From assembly GCF_036370855.1 (NCBI RefSeq), contig NC_088099.1, positions 149,997,517 through 150,061,516 on the forward strand: a stretch of 64,000 bases of DNA, read 5' to 3'. Position 1 is the first letter of the stretch; every line of letters starts with the position of its first letter. Origin of the DNA: Dromaius novaehollandiae. Taxonomy: Eukaryota; Chordata; Aves; Casuariiformes; Dromaiidae. A model generated the notes under the pieces. The model was not told the DNA's origin and did not search any database. It was given only the letters and a program-made list of their open reading frames with translations. A program made the position numbers and the translations under genes. Positions 1-11,995 of this stretch are shown here, one piece after another.

Positions 1-2160
1 GGAGCTTCCCACTGCTTATTAAATAAAGATGATGTGGATGTATACAGACGACAATGAAAAGCACAATTAGAAAAAATGAATGTGGAGAAGAGGCTGTAAG
101 ATCCACACAGGGATGGCTGTTACTAAAAACTGTGAGGGTAACTTGAATAGGGTTCAAAAGGGGAGCTAGGATGGATAGGTCATAAAAAATCCTTGAGAAA
201 AATTGAAAGAATAAGACAGAAAAGCTAGAAGAACAGTAGGGATCAGAGAGGATTTTACTGTGAGAGAAAGGAAGTAGCGGGTAGGATGCATAACTGGAAC
301 GACTTCAGTGATCATTTAGCATGAAGATCACTGTCTACAGCCTTTCTTACATACCTTCATTACAGTTCCATTTTTCATTCATGACTTCCATCTGAAAAGG
401 TTATGAATAAAGTATAAACACCATGATATACTGCAAAAACACAATTCTATTTTAAATCAAGGATGAATAGTTTGGGGGGGTTGGTTTTGCTTTTTTCCTG
501 GCTACATGGGATCTGTTAGATGCAACACGTACTTTATTTGGCTTCGGACCTGAAGCCTGATGTGCTGGGAATTGTTCACTAGATGGAGCTACAGGATGCT
601 GCTTAAAATATTAGCAGTTCAATGAACTGGGGTGCCAGGAATGTTAAGTATGCGAAGGGCGTCCTGACCTAAATCAATATACATTGTAAAAGGGGCATTA
701 AGACATGTGTATTTATTTTTTTCCAATTTGAATAATTTTCTTCAATTTCTGATAAGCATTTTGCCACCCCTTCTGCTGATGTCTCTTAAGAATTATTCAA
801 ATGTAGGCTTATTAATTTTAGTTCTCATCCTCAGTAGTAAATAACTGATGAAAAGATAACACAGAAAACAATCCAGATAACAATTTAGTAGTTATATATT
901 TTTTGTTTAATACTTGTAATAAGAAAAAAATCTGGCTCATTTATTGCATAGCTCCTTGTCTAGCTACAATTCTCTAAAATGTCACTTCAAGTAAATGCAA
1001 ATTTAGGCAATTATGTCTTTACATTCTATGTGAGAGTCTTATTTCGGGGTAGACTACTTTAAGATAGTGGCATTTAAATTAAAAAACCTTTGATTCATGA
1101 TTTGTCTTCTCAAAATTTTTAATTCAAGAAATGTTGGCCATAAGGCCTAGAATTCCTCAGGATATGGCATTTACCACAAAGAGACTGTGCTCTTGGTACC
1201 TTCATCTGTAATGATTCTTCACCAAGAGATTCATGAATCTTTTTTTTGCAGGATTATATTTTCATAAGTACAAGAAAATTTCAAGGTAATATTTTTGTAA
1301 TTTTTATTCAGTGCCCAGTGGTATTATTTATTTTGCATTTTATTTCATATATTTCAGTATACTTCTGTCACATCACCCCTGTCCTTTAGCTTCAGGCCTA
1401 GAAAGTAGTACCTGAATGTGCATTACTCTGATAATTTATGAAGTGACTATTATTTTTCAATCTTGCATTTGTTCAATGTCTGTTACTTTCTACAAAAGTA
1501 ATTGGTCACACTAATGGACAACACTGAGTTATGAAATGAAATCAATAAATATCAGATATTGATTTGCACCGAGGAAAGAATTTAGTTTGCTATGCATTTG
1601 TTTACTTCATTTCTTCCATATGTAGCAGAAGTAAAAGTTTGTTGATTTATATAAATGAAATAAAAAATAAATAACAAGAAGGACAGGTAAGGGCTGCTAC
1701 TGGAAAGACGGAATAAAAATAATCCTAAATTTAAGAAGAAAGCACATAGAAATGATATTCTGTTTTATTTTGATAAGTCTCTTACTAGCTGTGTAGGTTC
1801 TTTTGCCGGCTAGATTATTCTGTCTCTGACACATTGGAATCTCATTTGAAAATTAATCTCAGTCATTACTAAAATTGTGAAATTGGTTTTAAACAATTAC
1901 TGTGTATTTTTGAAGTCTGGGTGTAGAGTTCTTTGTCCCCCTTTATTCAATCCTGGTTAATGAGGCTGTACATCAGCATTGTGCAGGACGACGGGTGACT
2001 GAACTGCCAGAGCCCATAGTCATAAGAATAACTGAAATGCTAGAAGAAATGCAAGTTGCAGCATAAAAATTCTGAATATCACATTTCCCTTCAAACCCAA
2101 GTAAGCACATGAATCATGGGAGAGGGCATTTCCTGGCAGCAATTTCATTTTGAGCTTTTC
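1..2160. other. non-genic AT-rich sequence
   Basis: I see no gene, no recognisable transposon and no strong simple repeat here. A polypyrimidine tract followed by TTGCAG ends near 1250 and resembles a splice acceptor, but no convincing exon follows. The text is unique-looking and AT-rich. Confidence 0.6.
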
Positions 2161-2330
2161 CAGGACACTTCAGTCAAAAACTTTAAAAATATTTAAAAAA
2201 AATAGAATATTACTATTAAAATACATTAAAATACACTAAATAAAATATATTAAATAAAAATAAAATAAATATATATAAAAATATATTAAAATAGTAATAG
2301 AATATTACTATTAAATATTATTTGTAATGC
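2161..2330. repeat. AT-rich simple repeat with duplicated palindromic 20-mer
   Basis: Low-complexity A/T sequence made of degenerate ATTAAAATA/AATAAA units. An identical 20-base segment occurs at 2201-2220 and 2296-2315. The second copy overlaps a perfect inverted repeat at 2292-2310 (TAGTAATA, loop GAA, TATTACTA). It looks like local slippage or segment duplication rather than a known transposon. Confidence 0.8.
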
Positions 2331-2499
2331 AAATGCAATAAAGATTCTGGAGCTGCCTCCTTTACTAAGACACACATGCTATACCTTGCTTAATCGCAGG
2401 GCCTGACTGTCCATGCTTACAGCAATCCATGGGAGAGACGGTAAAGATGTGTTGTTCCCAGTACGTGGGCAGTCGGGATCTGATTTAGCGTTAAAAACT

Positions 2500-2670
2500 A
2501 CACGTGTGGATTTCTGTGGCTTCAGGCATCGTGCACGCTAGCAGGAATAGTGGCATACAATGTCCGGAGGGTTTGTGCCCGCGGCGCCCTTACGCCAGTC
2601 CTGGTGTGCCAGAAAGCAAGGGGGCATAGCGAGTCTCAAACCTGTGCCGTTCCCAGGGCAGGGCCAATAC
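2500..2670. other. small CpG-bearing pocket
   Basis: A short GC-richer patch in AT-rich surroundings with several CpG dinucleotides, including CCCGCGGCGCCC near 2578-2590. An 85-codon ORF on the + strand covers it (2560-2817) but resembles nothing I know. It is too short for a classical CpG island. It could be an isolated regulatory patch or chance. Confidence 0.35.
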
Positions 2671-2819
2671 CAGCAACCAAATCACAGCTTTGACTGGCTT
2701 CAGGTAGAGAAAGGAGCTGTGAAACTCAGAGGTACTAACTTAATTGTCTCTTTTGAAATATCATCATTTTCTGACTTCAGATGGGTGAAGCAGTTGACAT
2801 CACTGTCACAACAGTAACT

Positions 2820-5800
2820 TGCAATAGAAGAAGTATGTGAGAAAATCCTTAGAACACCTTGAAGGTTAAAGATGTGATCCACAAGATCAATAACCAGCAC
2901 GTTCCTGTCTGCAGAAATAAAAACAGATTCACTAAACTCAGGCTTTAAACCTTACAACAAAATGTGATGGTTTTGTGCAAACAGCAGCAGAAGACAGGCA
3001 AAAAACTGGTTTAAAAGTAACACTATGAAATGCCTGTTGAGTTCCCTGGTCTCCACCTGTTCTACATATTATCTTGATCAAAGTACATTTACAGTTCCTT
3101 GCCTTGTTGTACAGTTTGATATTATGAAAAAAAGTGAAAAATACAGTGAAGGTTTAAGCTGGTACTGTAAATACAGTCTTTCCACTCCTATTGGTACAGG
3201 TGTGAACAAATGATTAGATATGAAAAGAATTCCAATTATAGAGACGATAATTTACTAGAAGAAGGTTAGGTTGGGCTTATCACAGGAAAAATTGCTTTAA
3301 TTTATACTTGTCTACATCTTCTGCTACTGCAGTTTCAGGTAAATCTACTGATGCTAATGGAGTCCCATCGAGTGAGTAAACACAGAAATATGGAAGAAGC
3401 GTAAATAAAAAGTGCTGCCACTCAGAAAGACTGACTCCTGGCTTGAATTCAGAAATAAATTCATACAAAATATGTAATTTTTCAGCTTAGTTTGGAAAGT
3501 GATTTATTAGTTGTGTGCATTCTTCTTGCTGCTAGATTTTGATCCAGGAAATAAAATTTGAGTATGATCCAGGGAATTCTCAAGTGGCATCACAAGATGG
3601 TACTTCTCAACGACTTTGAATATTCCTGACTATAACACCAGACACTGTTCCAGAAATTACCATGATTGGTTTTCAAATTATTAGAATTTTTGCTTTGTTT
3701 TTTAAAATCTTCATTTTCCTCTCTCCTTCTTCCCTTTTTCTGCAAAGCTGATAAATTGTAAATAAGCATTGCTTCTGTTCTTTTCTGTTCAGTTCATATT
3801 CTCTGGCAGGTTTCTGTTCCCTGATTTTTTTCTAATTTGGGTTGCTCTGCATTAATGCCTGGAGGGATTCTGCACCGCTGTCTTTCTCTTCCTGCAGTGA
3901 TAATGTCACATCTGAGCAAATCTGTAATTGTTTCGGTTCTTAAAGGGTAATAGAAGGGAATTCGTCCTGCTTTGTCTGGCTTCTGTGGCATCTGCTCATA
4001 GCTGCCAAAGACACGAGTCCTGTTCATTTTTAAGAGCCTCTCCACTGACACAGCAACGCAGACTGGCCTCCCTGCCACTTTGTTGTCTTCTTAGCTCAGA
4101 GTCAGTTTGAAATTTCCAACATCAACTGTAATTCAAAAGGCAAGTTGACAGAATATCCCAAACTATAAACATATTTCTTGGTGCTTGGTCTTAAATTTTG
4201 GGTAGATTATTTTGCAAGACTGAGACTTGAGATCAATTTTACCTGCTGGAAGACTCTAAAAGCTAAGCTTTTCTATGTTTTTAGGCATGACAGCTGTCAA
4301 GCAAAGGACAATTAAAGTTGTTCAGGCAAACCCTGTATTAACTAGAATAAGAACATGCTTTTTCATGGAGACAGTTTTAGCTAAAATATATGTTTTGAAT
4401 GAGTTATTTCATAATTTCATAATTTTTCTTTGCAATTAAAGCAAAGAGCTTACTTACATTTACATGAAAGGTGCAAATAAACAGTTTGAAGTAATCCCTT
4501 TGAAGTCTGTAAGACTGTTCACTATATGTTAGCAATTATTCGAAACTGATAATTTACTCATTAAAAATAATGAATTTGAACATAATGAGTAGACTACATT
4601 AGTTCTTTATTAAACAATTGAAATTTGAGCTATGAATGTAAAGCTGAGGATTTTAAATGGCAAATTAAAAGGTGCTTGTAGCAATTATTTTGGAAAAAAC
4701 AGATTCCTTTCTTAACTTGTCCAAGCTCTTTAGGAGAAAGAACCATAGACTACATAAACACTTAATTTAGAAGGAGACAGCCCTGAGGAAGGAGAGAAAC
4801 AAAACTTGGGGGAGGATGAGCTGGATAATCTAATAAGTACTTTACAACTCTAGTATATCTAACCCATATTTTTCCAAAATGGCCACTGATTTTTCCATTT
4901 CATAAATCTAATTTATCTGTAGGTACCAAGAGCTATAAATGCTAGGTGTGTCTGGAAGTCTGATCCATGGAGGACGGTTCCAAGGCGAAAGGAGGAGAAA
5001 TGCACCTGACTCCCAAATGACATTAATGAGACTGCTGTCCTAATTTCCAGTTGTCTTTGGAAAATCTACCTCAGGATGTCTAGCATGGAGTACCCTTAAA
5101 TTAGTGCTATTTCTCCAAATTTTTCCCATGACTTTGACTACATCTGCCTCACCAACCAAATCAAAACACAAAATACTGAGTGAAACACTGAAAGATTGTA
5201 TGCAGTTGGCAGAATTACATATCACTTTTACTCCTAGTAGTATTGCCAAAAGTCCCACTAAAGAACAAAACCAAAAAATAGGAAGAAACGTTAATTGTGG
5301 TATGAATGGTGTGTGTCTGAGAACCGCTGCCCGCCGTTAGCTGAATCAGCTGCTGAAATCAGAATTGCTCTTCCTTTAGTAGCAGCACAGTCTCTGCGCG
5401 GGGGTGAAACACCTATCTTTGATCCTGACAGCTAACATCTGTATGTAAACAAATGCATGCACACACGCACATGCACAGAGCACTTCTGTAGAGGGAACCA
5501 AGACAGGTCCTGCAGGACTGGCCCGGAGGAAAGGGTGGCTCATTTCTGGAGTCCTTGATCTGTTCTTCTTCCTCTGGCTCTGTCGATTCGGTCACATTCT
5601 CCTGCTTTTGCAAGAGAAGGGGTGGAAAATTTGCAATTAACAATAATACCGAAGAGTTTCTTATGCAAGATCTTTAATCGTTATTATAAAAACAGTTCTG
5701 ACATTTTTAAAAAATTAGGTTTTTATCGGAAAATTAAATTCATTTTCAAAGAGGGTAAGCACAGCTTACTTCTGTGAGAGAAAAGATAAAATCCAAGCTA

Positions 5801-7230
5801 AGGGATACCTAAACTTGACTGTCAGCTGCAGATGAGTGCACCTACTTATTTGCCTTTTAGCATTCTCATTATCAAGGCAACATTTTCTTTGGGCAGAGGG
5901 GGCTTATTGTTTGCACATTCACAGACAAGGAGTGGACAAGAAACCCTCTTTGTTCAGCAGAGTTACTACTGTAGCTAATCCCAGGTCAGTTTTGTCCTTG
6001 TCTATCCCAGGTGATGCTTCTGCTGTTCATCATGTGTAGCTCTATTGCAGCAGATACATGAGTACATCCTGGGCGCAGACAGACATAGCAGTTATTCGCA
6101 CCTGCGGATTTCAGACCCACTTGAATTTGGAGTAAAATGGGTTGGTGCTTATAGCTCTTTAGTTTCAGTTAAATTTGCAGGTGATTGTTCTCTAGCTTGT
6201 GTAGTAGTTATTTACAGTGGAGTTGGCCATAAGCTTTTCTGGTAGCTAAAACTGGGGCAAGAAAGCCTCTGTATGAAATGAAATGTATTCAGATCTCAAA
6301 ACTGAACTGGTTTTGTGCTGTGCTGTGATTACTACTGGGCTATCTGAAAATATGGAGAATTGGGCTTTTTTTTTAGCCCTTTTGGTATCTAGGAGTGCTT
6401 TCAGTTTCTAATTTTCCTAATAATGGTGTTTGTCCACAGAAATTAAATTTTGTAAAGTGCTACAAATAAAAGTAGCCAGATATATTTCTTTTAAAATTAT
6501 AGCTTTTAAAGAATGACCTAAGGATTTAAGGATCTAGACAGGGAAACAGAGCAAGCTGCATTGTTCTCTGAGCTCTAAGAGTCCAGTTAATGGCTTTAGC
6601 GAATGCAGCTGAAGCTCTGGCCCTGCAGCTCCTCCCCTTGCCTGTTCTCCCCTCACCTACCTTACTGTATTTTAGGCTTTTATGCTGATTGGTGTCTTAG
6701 GCCAAACTTGCATTTAGTTACTAAGGCAGAGCCCTGAGGCTTCAGTTCTACTGTGTGTACTTCATCTAAGCGCACTACAAGTAAAACATGCTGGATTCAC
6801 AGAATACCCTTCCAAAATGCTCTAGCTTGAGTGGTGTCAGAAAAATATCTGAAAAAAGCCATGGTATCAAAGGTGCTAATTTATAATATTTCACCATTTC
6901 ACCACATCTATAGATTATTTATAAGGTGCTTTAAAACTACGAGACAGACTTTCAAGTAAATCTATGCCATCTTAATATAACGGCATATACGTTTGCTTCC
7001 TCTGAAAATGGAAAGAATCATCTTTGATTACAAGATGAAAGATCTACAAAAAAACACTCAAAATTGAATGTCCATTTTTGTTTAGTTAAGCCCTTAGTTG
7101 GGAAAGTATCACTTTACTCCAGAAAACAAAAGAACAAATAATTAAATCCCCACAAAATCCCTTTCTATTATAATACAGTAGAGATGTAGATACAGAGATA
7201 TGCTTTTATTATGTAATTATTTTATATTTT
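2820..7230. other. non-genic sequence, nothing distinctive recognised
   Basis: Several short ORFs on both strands (60-94 codons) have no recognisable domain and look like chance. A small CpG-bearing patch occurs at 5310-5405. I recognised no transposon. Confidence 0.55.
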
Positions 7231-7233
7231 TAG

Positions 7234-7335
7234 ACCTCCAATCATTGTTGTTGCTCTCCTTTGGATTCTCTCCAGTTGTTTTGTATTTCTCTTGAAGTAC
7301 AATCAAGCTCAAATAAATGCTTTACCCATATCTGA
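7234..7335 (-). mobile_element. CR1 LINE fragment, antisense
   Basis: The + strand carries the reverse complement of the CR1 segment just downstream of the reverse transcriptase. Diagnostic text is TTGTTGCTCTCCTTTGGATT then CTCTCCAGTTGTTTTGTATT, matching the family pattern (cat-ttttgttgccctcc-gctggactctctccag). About 100 bp is clear, after which similarity fades. It is old and 5'- and 3'-eroded. Assignment is from memory of the CR1 consensus. Confidence 0.75.
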
Positions 7336-8530
7336 ACCAGGATGGATTTAGATATCATCTAGGGTACTCCAAAGTGAAGTTCTGGTTTTTATAAATGGTA
7401 ACCTTCTTATGAGACTGTTTTAAGATGATAGTACACATTCTTCATTTTCTCAAGGCGTTGGAGAACATTCATTCTCCAAAAAATCATCCCTTTGGCCAAT
7501 TATAGCATTCTCAAGATAAATTAATGATATCTCTGCTTCTCCAGAGATGAAATACAGCTCATGTAGACACAAGTGAGGTAGCAAAGGGTTTCAGTAAAGC
7601 AAAGCAGCACGGGCTTCGCCTGCAACAAAATCCCATGCCATCAGAGCTACTTCGCTTTCGGTGTTTGAGCTAAATAGTTCATCCCACCAGTGCTGTGTTG
7701 TAGCCGTGCGCCAAAGTCAGGTTCCAAAGAAGAGTGAGGCCAGCAGCAACCCAGCCACGCAGGGCCAGGCTCTGCAACTGGCCCTGCAGCATTTTTACAG
7801 AATTTGGAGATCAGGGGTTTCAGTTAATATATTTGATTGCAATTAGAGGTGAGAAGCATGTGGAAATCTGTGTGTGCATTTTTGTGATCCTTGCTTGTGT
7901 GGTAGGTATCATTTTTTTCCAACAAACTCATTATTTCACCATTTACATTATGTCTACTTAAAGTGAATTTCAATGAGAGTCTTAAGTCTTCTGTATGCCT
8001 ATGAAATGTGGATTATTCTCTGGGGTATCTATTTTTTGTTGTTTAGACAAGTAGCATAAAAGCTGAATTTTCAGTTTGCTATTGCTAGGCGAAATGAGAC
8101 CCATATTAGGCTACTTACAGCCTAAAATAAAAGAAGAAAATACCTGTTATTAGAACAGATAACTATTTCATCTATAAAATCTAAATTTAGCCTAAATCCA
8201 TACACCTTGCCTCAGATTACAAGTCACAAACAGTCTTTAGTTTTCCCCTGTGAACAGGCTACAGCATTACAAATGTTTCACATCATCAGGTTCTGACACT
8301 GTTGGAGAATTAGATATGCCATGGATCCCATTCAGTTGCCATGTTCCTTGAGAAATAAAATACTGTCTAACATGCCATGTTTCTGTTTCCAAAAGTTCAG
8401 TAGAATTAATTTCAGATGAATTTCAATATATTTCAATTCATTTGTTTCCTTAACTGTCTCTAGATAATTACTGTCTTATCACTGTCCACACATGCAATCA
8501 TATATTACAGCATAAGTTTAGAAAAAATAC

Positions 8531-8619
8531 AATCTCTCTCTCTCTTTCTCTCTCAGACATACTCAGAGAGTCTGTATATACATATGTCTATATACATATA
8601 TACCTATACACACATACAG
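8531..8619. repeat. simple repeat: (TC)n followed by TATACA-rich tract
   Basis: A (TC)n run interrupted by TTT spans about 8531-8554. It is followed after a short spacer by an alternating TATA/CATA tract at 8574-8619. Confidence 0.85.
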
Positions 8620-8952
8620 TTTTATTGCTTTCATTGGTTGTAACCCCAAACCTGTTGCTTCAAGACATGACTGCTTAGGTAAAAGATTTTTGTTGCAGTG
8701 TAAGACTTCTCTAGTGAAGCATCTTTTTCCATAATCGTTTTTCAGAAATCCTGTAGCTTGTTGTGACTTGCCTTCTGAACTGTCATTTGAGGTAAACTTG
8801 GCGCATAAACCTGGCTGCATTAACTCAAGCAGAAAAAATTGTATTATTCCTTGCTGTGAACCTTATGGTTTAATGGCAGAGATGCTGAAATATGAAAGTA
8901 ATTTGCCTATAAATTTATGCAGCGGTAGCCTTTATATCAGGGCTAAGGGAAT

Positions 8953-9200
8953 AAAAATGATGATAATGTACTTAGCACTTATGCGGCAACCTGAGTTTTC
9001 AAAACCAGTAAACAAGCATTAACTATTTATTTCTCACAGCATCACAATAAGGTAAGTAATTATTAGCAATCCCTTTTTACAGTGAGAGAAAATGTTTTGT
9101 AGAAAGCAAAATCACTTGCTGAGGTCACACAGGAATAACTACCATACTAGGCTTATATAAGGTTTCCTACCTGTAGCAAACTGCCTGTTTTACCATTTTC
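8953..9200 (-). mobile_element. MIR/CORE-SINE-like element, antisense
   Basis: In order along the + strand this matches the reverse complement of MIR. A segment like acttagcactta comes first, then cattaactatttatttctcacagcatcacaataaggtaagta (compare cattaa-ctcat-ttaatcctcacaacaaccctatgaggtaggta). Next come the CCCTTTTTACAGTGAGAGAAA block and ATCACTTGCTGAGGTCACAC (compare aacttgcccaaggtcacac). It is diverged, as expected for a fossil SINE shared across amniotes. The 9150-9200 end is approximate. Confidence 0.72.
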
Positions 9201-9830
9201 ACTGAAGATGAGCATTAGCAACCTAAGCAAGTCCCATTAAAGAGTAAATAGTTAAAGCATATGAAAAACATGAGAGTTGCCATATTCTACTTTTATGGCC
9301 GTAATTGACTATTTAAGGGAGATGTCTCTGGGTTAATGATGCTTTCCAATGAAATTTCAGTTCTTTGCACTACACTAAACTGCTAAAATGAAACTGCCTT
9401 TTAGTCAGTCTTTATTGAAGATGTTTATATAAAGGCTGAATAAGTTCCTTTATTCGATGAAAATCCTTTTCATGTATTATACGATTTTTAGACAGTTTAA
9501 CAGAATTCATATGTGTGAGTGTACCTATACATTTCCTCATTCTTGAAAGGTTTTTTAAAGGCCTCCATCCATAAAATTCTGAGAATATGACATTCTCATG
9601 GTTCTGTGAACCAATTACATTTAAAATGAACAACAAAAAAAGTCAAAACAAATCTAAACCCTAAGTCAAAGTTTTCTTTTTTGTATGTTTTTTTCTAAGA
9701 TCAAATTTTGCTCTGCACATTCTAGAGAACACAGAAAGCTTTTTAGTAACATCTTAGACTATTGTCTTTTACCATATCTGGATATTAGAACAGGAATTTA
9801 CATTCCTAAGATCACAAGAAACATAAATAT
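9201..9830. other. non-genic sequence between MIR-like element and microsatellite
   Basis: AT-rich unique-looking sequence. A 74-codon minus-strand ORF (9412-9636) has no recognisable features. I see nothing else supportable. Confidence 0.55.
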
Positions 9831-9854
9831 TCTCTCTGTCTCTCTGTCTCTCTG

Positions 9855-9900
<46 letters not shown>

Positions 9901-9910
9901 GCACACACAC

Positions 9911-9955
<45 letters not shown>
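9831..9955. repeat. compound microsatellite (TCTCTG)n-(TC)n-(CA)n
   Basis: A pyrimidine tract begins as TCTCTG repeats (about 9831-9865), becomes pure TC to about 9888, then turns into a (CA)n run to 9955 broken by a few G substitutions. A polypyrimidine mirror repeat next to alternating purine-pyrimidine DNA could form triplex and Z-DNA respectively. The ORFs across it are low-complexity artefacts. It directly precedes the CR1-related block. Confidence 0.97.
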
Positions 9956-9959
<4 letters not shown>

Positions 9960-9960
9960 G

Positions 9961-10770
9961 TTGAGGAAGTGACATGTAACCAAAAGCCCTGAGTGCACCA
10001 AAAGGCCTTAATGGCCCTGACCAGCACCACCTGGGGCCTCCACACATACCCTTGCCCATGGTTGAGGGGCTCCATTCAAGCTCAGGTCTGCCCTCCTGGC
10101 CTCAGTTAGGGGCTGTGGGACGGTGCCCTGGCTGGCAAGGCTGTTGCTCTCAGCTTCTGGTTTCCGATATGTTAGGGAGCTGCTCCTGACAGTGGCTGTA
10201 GACCCCCTTCTGTGAGGGACAGAAGAACACATCTGCTGGCCAGACCTGCTGTCTCAGGAAGTTTGCTGCTTCTTCGGGGCCGGGATGTGGGATATTGCAG
10301 AAGATTGCCAGTGCTAATCTGGCCCTTGAGCTACTAACCCTTGCACACATACATACTAATGCATGTGATACTGCTAAGGGAAACCTTGAGCATATCAAGC
10401 ATGACTACAGGGCTCTGGAGCCAGGATGGACAGCCCAAAGGCCCAGATGTTCCTTGTCTTGATCCTGTTGGTTCCGAGGGTTAACACCTGGATGGTGTTG
10501 CAGGCAAAGCTTTGGCTTGTATGACCATGGGATCTTGAGGAATGAAGACTGCTGAGGAGAGACAGACTTCACCGATGAAATGAGTCAAGAGCAACTTTCC
10601 AAAGTTCAGGTTTCCAAAAACCTGAGCAGGGACTTCAAACCAGGTTCTTCAGGGGTGAAGTAAATAGCCAAAGGAAGTGAAATCTGGGCCAAGGTGGGAA
10701 CACAACCCTGAGCAGCACAACAGGGGAGTCTCTTAACAGACTTCTGAGAAAGTAAGCTACCCTGGACCCT
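9961..10770 (+). mobile_element. probable 5' part (5' UTR / upstream region) of a decayed CR1 LINE
   Basis: A GC-richer block between the microsatellite and the CR1 endonuclease remnant. Its position and composition fit the GC-rich CR1 5' region, and the block at 10560-10770 runs without a break into the endonuclease match. I cannot confirm the family of 9961-10560 from memory alone. It could instead be a different repeat next to the CR1. No intact ORF remains. Confidence 0.45.
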
Positions 10771-10774
10771 TCTG

Positions 10775-11235
10775 AAGTGTCTGTACACAAATATTATGTG
10801 CAGCGTGGGAAACAGAAAGAAGGAAGAAGAGGTCCCTGCACAGTCACAGAACTATGAAATCATTGGTATTACAGAGAGGCCATGGGATAACTCTTACTAG
10901 TGGAAGGCTACAGTGGATGGTGGTAGGTTCTTTAAGAGATCCAGGCAAGAAACCAAAAGACGGGAAGTTGTGGTCTGTGTAAAGTGACTTAATTGCATAG
11001 ACCTGTTCAGTGGAAGACCTGTCAAATGTTTATATGTAGGATCACTGGAGGCCAATAAGGAGGGTGTCACGGTGAGCATCTGCTGCAGACCACACCCTCA
11101 AGAAGAGGAAGTAGCTGAAGCCTTCTTTAAGCTCCTGGAATAAGTCTCACAATCCTAGACCTTGGTTCTCATGGGGGACTCCCTCTATGGATCAATGGTA
11201 TCGAATTGGGGGGAATCGACAACGTACAGGAGGAC
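10775..11235 (+). mobile_element. CR1 LINE ORF2 remnant: endonuclease domain
   Basis: CR1 ORF2 encodes an APE-type endonuclease plus reverse transcriptase. Translation in shifting frames recovers landmarks in the right order. Near 10775 is LKCLYTN-like text (the start of the endonuclease). Near 10860-10905 is EIIGITE followed by PWDNSY (family: ITETWWDDS). Near 11085-11150 is RPHPQEEEVAEAFFKLLE, and near 11160-11190 is LVLMGDS (family LVLMGDFN). In-frame stops and indels show a pseudogene. After MGDS the expected coding text degrades and the element jumps to the end of the RT domain. Confidence 0.9.
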
Positions 11236-11239
11236 TGAC

Positions 11240-11445
11240 AGCCAGTCAGAGAGATCCCAATGGGTTAGAGGAATGGACTGGCAGGAAATTCATGAAGTTC
11301 AAAAAGTCTTCCAACCACTAGGGATGGAATAACGCCATTCAGTAGCCCAAGTTGGGGCCAACTGGCTAGGAGCCATTTTGCAGAAAAGGAGCCAAGGTTT
11401 GTTGAATGGCAAACTGAATATGTATCAGCAGCAAAGGCCTGTCTT
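11240..11445 (+). mobile_element. CR1 LINE ORF2 remnant: C-terminal end of reverse transcriptase
   Basis: One frame reads GANWLGAILQKRSQ then GLLNGKLNMYQQQ, closely matching the CR1 segment that reads GADWLES-L-EKDLGVLVDNKLNMSQQC. Just upstream the DNA matches the family's CATGAAGTTCAA...GGGATGGAATAACGCC block (11290-11335). The central palm of the RT, between the endonuclease and this segment, is missing, consistent with a large internal deletion near 11235-11245. Confidence 0.92.
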
Positions 11446-11602
11446 CAGCCCTCTAATGGGGATTTATACAGAAAATAAAACCAGATCCTTCTCAGAGGTG
11501 CACAACAAAAGACAAGAGTTAACACTGCAAGTCACAGCAAAAGAAATTCTGACAGGATATAAGGAAAAAAACATTACAATGAGCCTGTCCGAAAGCACTG
11601 CA
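11446..11602 (+). mobile_element. CR1 LINE remnant: downstream segment before the internal insertion
   Basis: Sequence such as GGGATTTATACAGAAA and CCAGATCCTTCTCAGAGGTG corresponds to the CR1 stretch encoding IYK...GA-LFS-V. Continuation through CATTACAATGAGCCTGTCCG matches the segment before the family's tgaggcactggaacaggttgcc. About 300 bp of consensus appears deleted at 11440-11450. A 75-codon ORF spans this and the previous segment but is only a relic. Confidence 0.8.
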
Positions 11603-11995
11603 TAAACAAATGAGATCTTGACTACACCTGCCCAGCTGTAATTGGCTAGACTAATCCAATATGAACTGGAAAACAAAGAAACACAGATGAACCTTGTTAC
11701 GCAACTGTTGCTAACTTCACACTTTTTATAACACATTTGGGACAGGAGACCAGAGGGTGATAGGAACCCTGAGGCAACCAGTAATTGGCCTTAGATATGG
11801 AGAAAGTCAAAGAGATCGGCCTGGGGCTGTGTGATTAGCAGTGCCATTGACAGCTTATGCTGACAATCTAATTTAGAAAGCAATTAATAGCTAAGACAAT
11901 AACCCTAGGCATTGGGGAGAGAAGGAAACAAGCCATTCTCCACCTTCTATACCCATCCTATTTTAACAAATTTTAGATTATATGTGACTGATTGG
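11603..11995. other. unidentified sequence interrupting the CR1
   Basis: The CR1 text stops after GAAAGCACTG and resumes at about 12000. Roughly 390 bp of unrelated AT-rich sequence lies between. I see no clear terminal repeats, poly(A) tail or target-site duplication, and cannot name the family. It could be a nested transposon, a diverged solo LTR, or filler DNA from a rearrangement. Confidence 0.55.

Noticed and set aside
9769-10075. Cys/Val and Arg/Glu repeat ORFs across the microsatellite
   Set aside because: Pure translation of (CA)n and (TC)n repeats.
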